From NCBI RefSeq assembly GCF_030538285.1, contig NZ_JAUNUG010000002.1, positions 1 through 40,399 of the forward strand: a stretch of 40,399 nucleotides of DNA, given 5' to 3'. Origin of the DNA: Corynebacterium sp. Its GTDB lineage: Bacteria; Actinomycetota; Actinomycetes; Mycobacteriales; Mycobacteriaceae. The notes below the pieces were generated by a model. It worked only from the letters and a program-made list of their open reading frames with translations, was not told where the DNA came from and ran no database searches. The position numbers and the translations under genes are program-made. Position 1 is the stretch's first letter. The number at the start of each line of letters is the position of its first letter. Positions 8,813 to 16,423 of the stretch are shown piece after piece.

Positions 8813-10170
8813 TTCCTCTCCTCCTCGATCAATTCGATGCGGACCTCCGAGGGCACGTGGCGGTCCACCTCCTCCACGCTCATGCGCAGGGTGCGGGTGG
8901 GGGCGTCCTCCCCGTCGACGAAGTCCTCGGGTTCGGCCTCCAGCTCGATGACATGCACCTCGCCCTCCTCCACCAGGCCGCCGGTATGAGAGATGAGCAG
9001 ACCTGAGATGGTCTCGAAATCACCCTGGGGCAGGTCGTGGCCGATGGCGCGCTCGATCTCGTCGAGAGGAGTGTCGCCGTCGACGAGCCACTCGTCCTCA
9101 TCGGTTTCGGTGATCTCCTCGGAGTGTTCACCGTCATGCTCATCGGTGACATCGCCGAGGATCTCCTCGGCCAGATCCTCCACGGTGACAATGCCGACGA
9201 AACCGCCGTATTCGTCGATGACGCCCGCCAGCTTCTGCTGGGCGTCCTCCAGCTTCTCGACGACATCCGGCAACGACATCAGTTCCGGCACCACCAGGAT
9301 GTCGCGCATGATGTCGGTGACGGGCGCGGCGTCGGGAAGTTCGGTGTCCTGCACATCCAGCAGGTGGACCAGGCCGATGGGATTGTGCTCAACGTCGATG
9401 ACCGGATAGCGCGTGTGCGCGGTGGCCATCAGCTGGCGGACCTCGCCGATGGTGGTAGCCGGATCGACGACATCAGTGCGGGAACGCGGCACCATGGCGT
9501 GCTCGACGTCATGGTCGGGGAAATCCAGCAGGCGGTCCAGCACGAGGAAGGTCTGGTCATCGAGCTCACCGCTCTCCCGGGAGGAGGTGACGATGTGCTC
9601 GAGGTCTTCGGCGGTGGCTGTGGAATCGATGTCCTCCACCGGCTCGATGCGCAGCAGGCGCAACAGGGCGTTGGAGGAAAAATCGAAGAAACGGATGAGC
9701 CAGCCGAATATCGCCAGGTAGAGGTTCGTCGAGCGGGCCAGCGCCAGGGAAGACTTCATCGGCGCGGCGATGGTGTAGTTCTTCGGGAAGAGTTCACCGA
9801 AGATCATCTGCACGACCGTGGAGATCGCTAGCGCCAGCACGGTACCCACGCCGACGGCCACGGCCACCGACACCCCGGCGCCGCCGAGCAACCTGCCCAG
9901 CGCCTCACCGACCAGCGGCTCTGCGACGAAACCGACCATCAGGCCGGTGACTGTGATACCCAGCTGCGCGCCGGAGAGCATGAAGGAGGTGCGGCGGGTG
10001 ACTTTCAGTGCGGCGGCGGCCTTCTCATCACCGGCATCGGCGCGGGAGCGCAGCTCGGTGCGGTCAACCGACATGAAGGCGAATTCCTGCGCCACGAAAT
10101 AGCCGTTGGCCACGATGATCAGACCGATGATCACCAGTCCCAGAATAAGGAGGGCGACGGCGCTCAGCAT
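8809..10170 (-). CDS. CorC/HlyC-type membrane protein (DUF21-CBS-CorC), full length
   Basis: A 453-residue full-length CNNM/CorC/HlyC family protein. Domains in order: DUF21 transmembrane domain (about 1-195; YFVAQEFAFMSVDRTELR, SFMLSGAQLGITVTGLMVGFVAEP), a CBS pair (about 215-345; MVPRSRTDVVDP, GVIDEYGGFVGIVTVEDLAEEILGDV), and the CorC_HlyC domain (about 360-440; VDGDTPLDEIERAIG). The family is tied to divalent-cation efflux or magnesium homeostasis; the old haemolysin name has no support here. An AGGCAGG-like ribosome site precedes the ATG. First gene of a two-gene unit with the short paralogue at 7760-8812. Confidence 0.93.
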   Translation of the reverse strand: MLSAVALLILGLVIIGLIIVANGYFVAQEFAFMSVDRTELRSRADAGDEKAAAALKVTRRTSFMLSGAQLGITVTGLMVGFVAEPLVGEALGRLLGGAGVSVAVAVGVGTVLALAISTVVQMIFGELFPKNYTIAAPMKSSLALARSTNLYLAIFGWLIRFFDFSSNALLRLLRIEPVEDIDSTATAEDLEHIVTSSRESGELDDQTFLVLDRLLDFPDHDVEHAMVPRSRTDVVDPATTIGEVRQLMATAHTRYPVIDVEHNPIGLVHLLDVQDTELPDAAPVTDIMRDILVVPELMSLPDVVEKLEDAQQKLAGVIDEYGGFVGIVTVEDLAEEILGDVTDEHDGEHSEEITETDEDEWLVDGDTPLDEIERAIGHDLPQGDFETISGLLISHTGGLVEEGEVHVIELEAEPEDFVDGEDAPTRTLRMSVEEVDRHVPSEVRIELIEEERK

Positions 10171-10392
10171 GTGATCACCTGCCTCAGTGTGCGCTGGGAC
10201 AAAGCGGGTCTGTCAGGGGGAGGCTCCATCGAGGGGAGTGCTGCCTTTCGGGTGTGTGGTGATAAAAACAGGGTCAGTGTACAGGAACAGACGCGATGTC
10301 GGGAAGAAATCTCATCCGGGGAACTAAATCAAGTTTTGCTACGTTGTACGGGGTAGAAACATCACGCGAATAGAAAGGACCGGGGTTTTATC
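10171..10392. promoter_or_regulatory. Divergent intergenic region
   Basis: This 222-base gap separates the reverse CorC-like operon from the forward Bax-inhibitor-like gene. Candidate -10 boxes are TACACT on the reverse strand (10278-10283) and TAGAAA on the forward strand (10354-10359). AT content rises in the right half. No palindrome or small gene stands out. Confidence 0.35.
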
Positions 10393-11229
10393 GTGCGTAG
10401 CAGCAACCCTGTCATGAATTCTCTCACCACCGCCAAGGGTGGCATCCAGACGGGCGCCTACCCCGCGGGTGCACCGCAGGGTTACCAGGACCCGTACTCC
10501 GGCTACGGCCAGGCCCCCGCCACCACCGGCGAGCGTCCCATGACCGTTGATGATGTGGTGGCCAAGACCGGCATGACCCTGGGTGTCATCGTCGTTTTCG
10601 CCCTGCTCAACTTCGGCATCTTCATGTTCGTCAACCCGGGGTTGGCGCTCATCCTCACCGTGGTCGGCGCCATCGGCGGCCTGATCACCGTGCTGGTGGC
10701 CACCTTCGGCAAGAAGTACGGCTCCGCGGCGGTCACCCTCATCTACGCGGCTTTTGAGGGCCTGTTCGTCGGCGGTATTTCCCTGCTGTTCACCGGCATC
10801 ACCTTCGAGGGCGTCAACGCAGATGCCGGTGTGATGATCGGCCAGGCGGTCCTGGGCACCCTGGGCGTCTTCCTGGGCATGCTCTTCGTGTACAAGACCG
10901 GTGCCGTCAAGGTCACCCCGAAGTTCAACCGCATCCTCACCGGTGCGATCGTCGGTGTCCTCGTCCTGGTCGTGGGTAACCTGCTGCTGGCCATGTTCAC
11001 CGGCATGAACCCGCTGCGTGACGGCGGCATGCTGGCCATCGTCTTCTCCCTGGTCTGCATCGGCCTGGCTGCCATGAGCTTCCTGTCCGACTTCGACGCC
11101 GCCGACAAGATGATCCGCGCCGGTGCACCGTCCAAGATGGCTTGGGGCGTGGCACTTGGCCTGGCAGTCACCCTGGTCTGGCTCTACACCGAGATCCTGC
11201 GTCTGCTGTCCTACTTCCGCTCCAACTAG
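10393..11229 (+). CDS. Bax inhibitor-1/YccA-like membrane protein
   Basis: A 278-residue inner-membrane protein of the Bax inhibitor-1/YccA superfamily. A soluble, glycine/proline/tyrosine-rich N-terminus (about 1-50, including YQDPYSGYGQAP) precedes seven predicted membrane helices. The segment YGSAAVTLIYAAFEGLFVGGIS is characteristic of the actinobacterial branch. Bacterial relatives such as BsYetJ are pH-sensitive calcium leak channels; that role here is inference. The GTG at 10393 is preceded by GAAAGGA about 14 bases upstream. Its neighbours point away, so it is a single-gene unit closed by a bidirectional terminator. Confidence 0.9.
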   Translation: MRSSNPVMNSLTTAKGGIQTGAYPAGAPQGYQDPYSGYGQAPATTGERPMTVDDVVAKTGMTLGVIVVFALLNFGIFMFVNPGLALILTVVGAIGGLITVLVATFGKKYGSAAVTLIYAAFEGLFVGGISLLFTGITFEGVNADAGVMIGQAVLGTLGVFLGMLFVYKTGAVKVTPKFNRILTGAIVGVLVLVVGNLLLAMFTGMNPLRDGGMLAIVFSLVCIGLAAMSFLSDFDAADKMIRAGAPSKMAWGVALGLAVTLVWLYTEILRLLSYFRSN

Positions 11230-11241
11230 CGGGAAGTAAGG

Positions 11242-11268
11242 AAAAGGGCCCCTGCGGGGGCCCTTTTT
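11242..11268. terminator. Bidirectional terminator
   Basis: An 11-base inverted repeat (AAAAGGGCCCC at 11242-11252 with 11257-11267) with loop TGCG, A-run on the left and T-run on the right. This is a textbook intrinsic terminator on both strands, serving the forward membrane-protein gene and the reverse SRPBCC gene, whose stop is at 11270. Confidence 0.93.
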
Positions 11269-11269
11269 G

Positions 11270-11758
11270 CTATTCCAGGAACAGGTTGATGGTGCGTTGC
11301 GCCTGCTGCTTATCGACGCTCCATTCACCCACCACCGCCCGCATAAACGCCTCTTCCTCGCCCGCCTCGGATTCGGCATCCGCCGCGAGATACAGGTTGA
11401 GGGCGGCGAGCGCGCTGTCCCACTCCACTCCGAGCAGGGCCGGGCCGAAAGTGTCCCAGTCCGCGTCATGCGGGGTGGTGTAGGTGAGGGTGAGGGCGTT
11501 GTCGGCGAGGGTCACCTGCAAGGTGCCACCTTCCCACGGCAGGCGCAGGAGGCGCTCCTCCTCGCAGGCCTCCACCTGGAGCTCGGCAGGATCAATATCG
11601 CCGAACCAGTGCTCCAGGCGATGAGGATCGGTGATGGCCTCCCACAACTCGCGGCCGGAGGCCGCGAAGGAACGGGTGAGTTCGACGCCAACGGTGTGGG
11701 AGGGGGCGTCGATAAGCACGCGACGCGTCACCTGCGGGATCTGCTCGCGGAGGTTCAC
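11270..11758 (-). CDS. SRPBCC/AHSA1-type protein
   Basis: A 162-residue cytoplasmic protein with the START-like helix-grip fold of the SRPBCC superfamily, AHSA1 branch. The signature VELTRSFAASGRELWEAITDPHRLEHWFGDI spans about residues 25-55, and LTLTYTTPHDADWDTFGPALLGVEWDSALAALNLYL forms the C-terminal strand and helix. Such proteins bind hydrophobic ligands or act as co-chaperone-like factors; no ligand can be named. The ATG overlaps the stop of the upstream lipoprotein gene by four bases (11755-11758), so it is probably last in an operon with greA and two lipoproteins. It contains two CGTCGATAAGC words (11307-11318 region and 11707-11717). Confidence 0.85.
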   Translation of the reverse strand: MNLREQIPQVTRRVLIDAPSHTVGVELTRSFAASGRELWEAITDPHRLEHWFGDIDPAELQVEACEEERLLRLPWEGGTLQVTLADNALTLTYTTPHDADWDTFGPALLGVEWDSALAALNLYLAADAESEAGEEEAFMRAVVGEWSVDKQQAQRTINLFLE

Positions 11759-12174
11759 AGCACGATCACCCGACCATCGACAACCACCTGGGAAAAGGCC
11801 AGCCCCTGGGAGGTTGGCACGGGCTCAGACAAGGTGACCTGGACATCCCTGGTGCGCTGGGAACCGGTCTCGCGGACCGCGGTGCCGGTGGCGGAATCTG
11901 TGGTCCAGGTGTCCCACTCGATCTGCACGAGCCGATCAGTACCGTCCGTGCACGACAAAGCCAACGTCGAGGGCTCCAACTCCGGGGTACCCACGCACTC
12001 GATGACACCCGGGAGCTGCGTGGCTTGCTTCGACTGCGCCACCGGGGCCGTGCGGCCGGGGGTAGCGGTATCGACCTTCACGTCAGAGGGCTGCTCGTTC
12101 GGCGGGGAACAGGCGCTCAGAAAAACACCCAGGCCGAGGATCAACCCGGCCCGGGTGCAGAAAGTGTGCGTCAC
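11755..12174 (-). CDS. Small lipoprotein with shared SPPNEQPSDVKVDTAT segment
   Basis: A 139-residue predicted lipoprotein: positively poor but hydrophobic signal sequence, lipobox LSAC with lipid cysteine C22, then SPPNEQPSDVKVDTAT, identical to the segment following the lipid cysteine of the next gene. The rest (residues about 50-139) looks like a small beta-rich domain with a likely disulfide (C60 and C75 region: IECVGTPELEPSTLALSCTDGTD). Function unknown. The GTG at 12174 lies 8 bases after the upstream gene's stop without a clear ribosome site, so translation may be coupled. It overlaps the SRPBCC gene by four bases. Confidence 0.8.
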   Translation of the reverse strand: MTHTFCTRAGLILGLGVFLSACSPPNEQPSDVKVDTATPGRTAPVAQSKQATQLPGVIECVGTPELEPSTLALSCTDGTDRLVQIEWDTWTTDSATGTAVRETGSQRTRDVQVTLSEPVPTSQGLAFSQVVVDGRVIVL

Positions 12175-12182
12175 GGTCGTGG

Positions 12183-12437
12183 CTAGTTCTGGACCGGAGC
12201 TTCCTCGACGACCACAGCCTCGCCGGTCTCTTCCTCCACGACAGCGGTGGTGGTCACCGCGGTGGTGGTGGCAGTGGTGGTGCCGGTGGTCTCAGCCTCC
12301 GGGGCCTGGAACTCGGTCGCAGTATCAACCTTGACGTCAGAGGGCTGCTCATTCGGCGGGGAGCAGGCGACCAGGGCCAGGGCGAGAGCGGCGGCGCCGG
12401 CGACTGCGGCACCCTTGCGGGCGAAGATGCGGTTCAT
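12183..12437 (-). CDS. Very small lipoprotein with shared SPPNEQPSDVKVDTAT segment
   Basis: An 84-residue predicted lipoprotein: basic N-terminus, hydrophobic stretch, lipobox LVAC with C25, SPPNEQPSDVKVDTAT, then a low-complexity tail rich in T, V, E and A with no folded domain. It looks like a short cell-surface peptide displayed on lipid. The ATG at 12437 has GGAGGA about eight bases upstream; an earlier in-frame ATG at 12506 would run into greA and lacks support. It lies 40 bases downstream of greA and probably belongs to the same transcript. Function unknown. Confidence 0.8.
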   Translation of the reverse strand: MNRIFARKGAAVAGAAALALALVACSPPNEQPSDVKVDTATEFQAPEAETTGTTTATTTAVTTTAVVEEETGEAVVVEEAPVQN

Positions 12438-12477
12438 GGTGGGGATCCTCCCGGTAGTCACTGAAGTGCTTAAGAGA

Positions 12478-13002
12478 TTACTCGGCTGAGCGCGGAGTTG
12501 CGGCAAGTTGGGAATCGTAGGGCTTAGCGGACTCCAGAGTCACCGAAATAGTGGCCCCGTTCGGGGCGGTGTACTCGCGGGTCTCACCCTCCTGCGCACC
12601 CAACAGGGCGGCGCCGAGCGGGGAATGCTCGGAGTAGGTCTCCAGGTGCTCATTGTCCGTCGCGGCGGCGCGGGTACCGATGAGGAAGGTCTCCTTATCG
12701 TCCTCCACGCCGTTGTAGTAGACGTGCACGACGGAACCGACGAGAGCGACACCCTCGACGACACCCTCACGCTCAGTGGTGGAGTTGGCCAGCAGCTCGG
12801 AGATCTGCTTGATGCGGGCCTCCTCCTGGTCCTGCATCTCACGGGCGGCGTCGTAGCCGGCGTTCTCCTTGAGGTCACCCTCCTCGCGGCGCTCATTGAT
12901 CTCGGCGGCGACCACCGGGCGGTGATCGATCAGTGCCTGCAGCTCAGCCTCGAGCTTCGCCTTCATTTCCGGGGTGATGTACTGCTTGCTGTTCTCAGCC
13001 AT
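12478..13002 (-). CDS. greA: Transcription elongation factor GreA
   Basis: GreA enters the RNA polymerase secondary channel and stimulates cleavage of backtracked transcripts. The 174-residue product has an N-terminal antiparallel coiled coil (about 1-80) whose tip carries the acidic pair D43 and E46 in EEGDLKENAGYDAARE, and a C-terminal FKBP-like domain (about 90-165, with YSEHSPLGAALLGAQEGE). DUF4307 lies upstream in the same direction and mca divergently beyond it, the order of Rv1080c-Rv1082. Two small lipoproteins and an SRPBCC gene follow and are likely co-transcribed, an association I do not know from mycobacteria. Confidence 0.95.
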   Translation of the reverse strand: MAENSKQYITPEMKAKLEAELQALIDHRPVVAAEINERREEGDLKENAGYDAAREMQDQEEARIKQISELLANSTTEREGVVEGVALVGSVVHVYYNGVEDDKETFLIGTRAAATDNEHLETYSEHSPLGAALLGAQEGETREYTAPNGATISVTLESAKPYDSQLAATPRSAE

Positions 13003-13138
13003 AGCGACGTAGCGACCCTGCCTTCCCTAACCCTCGGGCCGGTGGCAACGGCGATCCGGCGGGAAGCCCCCGACACGCGCGTCACCCACCGGTGTGAACA
13101 ATTGGAAGGAATTTTAACACACCGGCATCACACCAGGG

Positions 13139-13606
13139 TCACTGAGCGACCTGCGCGGGGCCTTCCTTCAGATACGGCGGCATCGTCGTCGAGCAGCCGT
13201 ACACGCTGCCGGAAACGGGCAGATCACGCGAGGGGATGTCCACGGTGAAACGCTGCACGGCGTCACCACCCGGCTTCACCAGGATCTCCCGGCGCCCCAC
13301 CTCCGCCATCTCATAGTTCATGGCGGTGACAATGCAGTAGGACTCCACGTTCGGGTCCTCGCGGGTGACATCCACCCACAGGCGCATGGTGTCATCGGCG
13401 ACGCGCTCGTGCGAGACCATCGAGATGGTGACCTCACCGCGCTCGGCATCAGCAGCCATGTAGCGGGCGATGGCCACGGCCAGGCCAGCGAGCAGCACCA
13501 CCGCCATGATGGCGATCGCCTTGCCGGTGAGGTTGCGTTCCGACGCCTCGGGCTTACGGGTATCCCCGTAGCGAGCGGTGGAACGGGGATCGGCGGGAGT
13601 GCTCAT
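13139..13606 (-). CDS. DUF4307 membrane protein
   Basis: A 155-residue protein of the actinobacterial DUF4307 family (M. tuberculosis Rv1081c position), function unknown. A short polar cytoplasmic N-terminus with the family-like STARYGD motif (about residues 9-15) is followed by one membrane helix (about 27-45) and an extracytoplasmic beta-rich domain with two cysteines ([12 protein letters not shown] and [13 protein letters not shown]), likely a disulfide. The ATG at 13606 gives [15 protein letters not shown]; an ATG nine bases earlier is possible. A TAGGAT box on the reverse strand near 13655 may be its promoter. It is divergent from mca and 136 bases upstream of greA. Confidence 0.85.
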   Translation of the reverse strand: MSTPADPRSTARYGDTRKPEASERNLTGKAIAIMAVVLLAGLAVAIARYMAADAERGEVTISMVSHERVADDTMRLWVDVTREDPNVESYCIVTAMNYEMAEVGRREILVKPGGDAVQRFTVDIPSRDLPVSGSVYGCSTTMPPYLKEGPAQVAQ

Positions 13607-13778
13607 CAGTTGCAACCTCTGCGGCGGGGCGCGTCAATCGGAGTGGGGTATCGGACTCATCCTATCGGATGGGCGTGCGGGGACCTGCTTTCCCATCGTC
13701 TGGCGGGCAACACTAGGATGGGACAGGTTACACAGACACGTTGTTTACGTGACACCTACAGTGAAGAAGGTGATGACG

Positions 13779-14690
13779 TTGAGCGGACTCCGGCTCCTGG
13801 CCATCCACGCACACCCCGACGACGAAGCCTCGAAGGGCGCGGCCACCACCGCGCGCTACGCCGCGGAGGGCAACCGCGTGGTGGTGCTCACCTGCACCGG
13901 CGGGGAGCGCGGGGACATCCTCAACCCGGCCATGGACAAGCCCGGCGTGCTGGAGAGCATCGTCTCCGTCCGCCGCGAGGAGATGGCTACCGCGGCCGCC
14001 GCCCTCGGCGTGGAGCACGTCTGGCTCGGGCACGTCGACTCCGGCCTGCCGCAGGGCGACCCCCTGCCGCCGCTGCCGGAGGGGTGCTTCGCCCTGGAAC
14101 CGGCGCTCGAGGTGGCCAAGGAATTCGTGGCGGTCATCCGTGAGTTCCGCCCGCATGTGATCATCACCTACGACGAGAACGGCGGCTATCCTCACCCCGA
14201 TCACCTCATGGTGCATGAGGCGTCGATGTTGGCCTGGGAGAATGCTGGCAACGCGGAGTTTGCGCCGGAGCTCGGCGAGCCGTGGACCCCGCTGAAGCTG
14301 TACTACACCCACGGATTTGTCCGTCAGCGCATGCAGATGTTCCACGACCTGCTCCTGCGCGAGGGCCGCACCAGCCCCTACGGCCCGATGCTGGAACGCT
14401 GGGAACGCAACAAGGCCGACATTATGGCCCGCGTGACCACCCAGGTCGAGTGCGCCGACTACTTCTCCCACCGCGAGCAGGCCCTCCGGGCGCACGCCAC
14501 CCAGATCGACCCGGCCGGCGCGTTTTTAGCCACCCCGGTGTCGGTGCAGCAGGAACTGTGGCCCACCGAGGAGTTCGAGCTGGCCCAGACCCGCGTGGCC
14601 ACCTCCTTGCCGGAGGATGATCTCTTCGCCGGCATCACGGGGGATAAGCTGGAGGGCACCACCGAGACCACGGAAGAAAACGATGCTTGA
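13779..14690 (+). CDS. mca: Mycothiol S-conjugate amidase Mca
   Basis: Mca cleaves mycothiol S-conjugates to a mercapturic acid, which is exported, and GlcN-inositol: the detoxification arm of mycothiol metabolism. The product has the LmbE/PIG-L zinc-hydrolase motif HAHPDDE near its N-terminus, the third-ligand region [15 protein letters not shown], and Mca-type segments [16 protein letters not shown] and [19 protein letters not shown], which favour Mca over MshB. I place the start at TTG 13779 because AGAAGG lies eight bases upstream and the resulting [16 protein letters not shown] matches the mycobacterial start; ATG 13773 is the alternative. About 303 residues. It contains a rare TTA codon at 14526. 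Confidence 0.92.
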   Translation: MSGLRLLAIHAHPDDEASKGAATTARYAAEGNRVVVLTCTGGERGDILNPAMDKPGVLESIVSVRREEMATAAAALGVEHVWLGHVDSGLPQGDPLPPLPEGCFALEPALEVAKEFVAVIREFRPHVIITYDENGGYPHPDHLMVHEASMLAWENAGNAEFAPELGEPWTPLKLYYTHGFVRQRMQMFHDLLLREGRTSPYGPMLERWERNKADIMARVTTQVECADYFSHREQALRAHATQIDPAGAFLATPVSVQQELWPTEEFELAQTRVATSLPEDDLFAGITGDKLEGTTETTEENDA

Positions 14691-14964
14691 TCTCAGCAAC
14701 CTCATGATCCTCGCCCAGCAGCAGCAGGGCGGCCCCCTTGGCCCGGAGTTCGGCAAGGCCTCGCCGATCGGCATGACCATCCTCGTGGTGCTCGCCGTGG
14801 TGGTGCTGTTCATCGGCTGGTCCTTCCACCGCCGCTATTCCCGCTACAACCGGCGCCGCGCTTTCGCCGAGGCCCACGGTCTGGACCCTTTCGACCAGGA
14901 GGCTGTGGATAAGGCGATGGCCGAGGCCGGTCTGCTCGACCGTCGTAAGCAGTCCTGGTTCTAG
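14683..14964 (+). CDS. Small single-span membrane protein
   Basis: A 93-residue protein at the Rv1083 position after mca. The glutamine/glycine-rich N-terminus (about 10-20) precedes one membrane helix (about 29-48) and a basic cytoplasmic tail with [44 protein letters not shown]-type composition: an amphipathic helix and a C-terminal KQSWF. Function unknown. The ATG lies inside the last codons of mca (eight-base overlap), so translation is coupled. Constant linkage suggests help for Mca or export of mercapturic acid, which is only inference. Confidence 0.82.
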   Translation: MLDLSNLMILAQQQQGGPLGPEFGKASPIGMTILVVLAVVVLFIGWSFHRRYSRYNRRRAFAEAHGLDPFDQEAVDKAMAEAGLLDRRKQSWF

Positions 14965-15040
14965 GGGATTCCTGGCGGGGGAGCGCGGCGTCGATAAGCA
15001 GATGTCAGCTGCGGTGCGGACACGGCATGCCAGGGGGCAC

Positions 15041-15046
15041 TAGACT
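15041..15046 (+). promoter_or_regulatory. -10 box of uppS, leaderless
   Basis: TAGACT ends 7 bases before the GTG at 15054, with no ribosome site. This supports GTG 15054 as the true start and an independent promoter in the 89-base gap after the small membrane protein gene. Confidence 0.5.
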
Positions 15047-15053
15047 GAGATCC

Positions 15054-15821
15054 GTGAAACTGACCAGCCTGCTGTATTCCCTGTACGAGTCGCGCCTCAT
15101 GCGTGAGCTCAAGGGCGCGCGGCAGCCGCGCCACATCGCGATCATGGCCGACGGAAACCGACGGTGGGCGCGGCAAGCCGGGCACGCGGATATCAGCCAC
15201 GGGCATCGGGCGGGTGCGAAAAAGATCGGCGAGGTCGTCCACTGGTGCGAGGAAACCGACGTCCAGGTGGTCACCGTCTACCTGCTGTCGACGGAGAATC
15301 TGGGCCGCGAGGCGCATGAGCTGGAGCTGCTTTTCGGGATCATCGGCGATGTGGTCGATGAGTTGTCGGGGGAGGAGCATTCCTGCCGGGTGCGTCTGGT
15401 CGGGCACCTTGATCTGTTGCCGCCCGAGGTGGCGCAGCGGTGGCGGACGTCGGCGCAGCGCACCGCGGAGCGCACGGGCATCACGGTCAACATCGCGGTC
15501 GGTTATGGCGGGCGGCAGGAGATCGTCGACGCGGTGCAGGAGCTTATCGACGAACACGTCGCAGCCGGCACCCCTCCCGAGGCGTTGTCCGGCAGCGTCA
15601 CCGTCGAATCGCTTTCGCATCACCTCTACACCTCCGGTCAGCCGGACCCGGATCTGGTGATCCGCACCTCGGGGGAGCAGCGTTTGTCCGGGTTCCTGCT
15701 GTGGCAGGCGGCGTACTCGGAGATCTGGTTCACCGACACGTACTGGCCGGCTTTCCGTAAGATAGATTTTCTACGGGCATTGCGGGATTATTCCCACCGT
15801 AGTCGTCGATTCGGAAAGTAG
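15054..15821 (+). CDS. uppS1: Short-chain Z-isoprenyl diphosphate synthase (UppS family)
   Basis: A 255-residue cis-prenyltransferase. The catalytic aspartate D33 sits in HIAIMADGNRRWAR; further family motifs are HRAGAKKIGEVVHWC, TVYLLSTENL, and the C-terminal VIRTSGEQRLSGFLLWQAAYSEIWF with the arginines and glutamate that bind isopentenyl diphosphate. Its position after mca and the small membrane protein matches Rv1086, which makes Z,E-farnesyl diphosphate, so the product here is probably short-chain (C15) rather than decaprenyl diphosphate; chain length is inferred. The GTG start fits a leaderless transcript. A flavodoxin-like gene follows after seven bases. Confidence 0.88.
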   Translation: MKLTSLLYSLYESRLMRELKGARQPRHIAIMADGNRRWARQAGHADISHGHRAGAKKIGEVVHWCEETDVQVVTVYLLSTENLGREAHELELLFGIIGDVVDELSGEEHSCRVRLVGHLDLLPPEVAQRWRTSAQRTAERTGITVNIAVGYGGRQEIVDAVQELIDEHVAAGTPPEALSGSVTVESLSHHLYTSGQPDPDLVIRTSGEQRLSGFLLWQAAYSEIWFTDTYWPAFRKIDFLRALRDYSHRSRRFGK

Positions 15822-15828
15822 GTTCCCC

Positions 15829-16350
15829 ATGGCCACCGTCTGCTATGAATCCGCATACGGATCCACCCGCGAATACGCCGATGCGCTGGCTCAACGGCTG
15901 GGCACCCAGGCCATCGCGCTGGCCGACGCCACCGCGCCCGCCGACCCCCACGACCCGCTCATCGTCTTGTCCTATGTCCACGGACCCGTGGTCCCGGCCG
16001 CTTCTTTCGTGTCGAAGCAGGATCTGGGCGGCCGGCCCGTCGCGGTGTGCGCCGTCGGCATGACGCTTCTCGACGTCGCCCGCGCCAAAGACCAGCTCAA
16101 AGGCCAGGTCCCGGAGGGCGTGGCCCGTTTTTATCTGCCGGGACGGCTGAACTATTCGACCATGTCACGCAAGCACAAGATGATCATGTGGGGCATCATC
16201 AAAGCGCTCAAGGCCAAGCGGGAGGCCGACCGCAGCCCCAATGAGCAGGCGATGATTGATTCCTATGACCGGGACACCGACCGGGTGGACCTGTCGGAGC
16301 TGGATCCGATCGTGGAGTGGGTGCACGGGGCGGGGTCCTGCAAAAGTTGA
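15829..16350 (+). CDS. Flavodoxin-domain protein
   Basis: A 173-residue flavodoxin-fold protein. The FMN phosphate loop is ESAYGSTREYADALAQRL at residues 7-24, and the middle segments VLSYVHGPVVPAASFV and VAVCAVGMTLLDVARAK correspond to the later flavin-contact strands. The C-terminal half (RFYLPGRLNYSTMSRKHKMIMWGII) resembles protoporphyrinogen-oxidase-like (HemG-type) flavodoxins, so an electron-transfer or haem-linked role is possible, not shown. It follows uppS by seven bases and is probably co-transcribed. Its last codons (CKS-stop) form the left arm of the inverted repeat at 16338-16416. Confidence 0.8.
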   Translation: MATVCYESAYGSTREYADALAQRLGTQAIALADATAPADPHDPLIVLSYVHGPVVPAASFVSKQDLGGRPVAVCAVGMTLLDVARAKDQLKGQVPEGVARFYLPGRLNYSTMSRKHKMIMWGIIKALKAKREADRSPNEQAMIDSYDRDTDRVDLSELDPIVEWVHGAGSCKS

Positions 16351-16416
16351 CCTGAACAGGGGTCAATTCCCTGCATAATCCCAGTTCGCGGGTTATGTAT
16401 ACGTCGACTTTTGCAG
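16338..16416. repeat. 79-bp folded inverted repeat between convergent genes
   Basis: Outer arms 16338-16351 (CTGCAAAAGTTGAC) and 16403-16416 pair over 14 bases, with one G-U pair if read as forward RNA. Inside are two small hairpins: CAGGG/CCCTG around 16356-16373 with a seven-base loop, and CATAA-CCC/GGG-TTATG around 16373-16396. The whole would fold as a three-way junction. It exactly fills the gap between the flavodoxin gene, whose stop lies in the left arm, and coaA. It may be a bidirectional terminator, a structured RNA or a small mobile repeat. Confidence 0.65.
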
Positions 16417-16423
16417 AAGGGCG

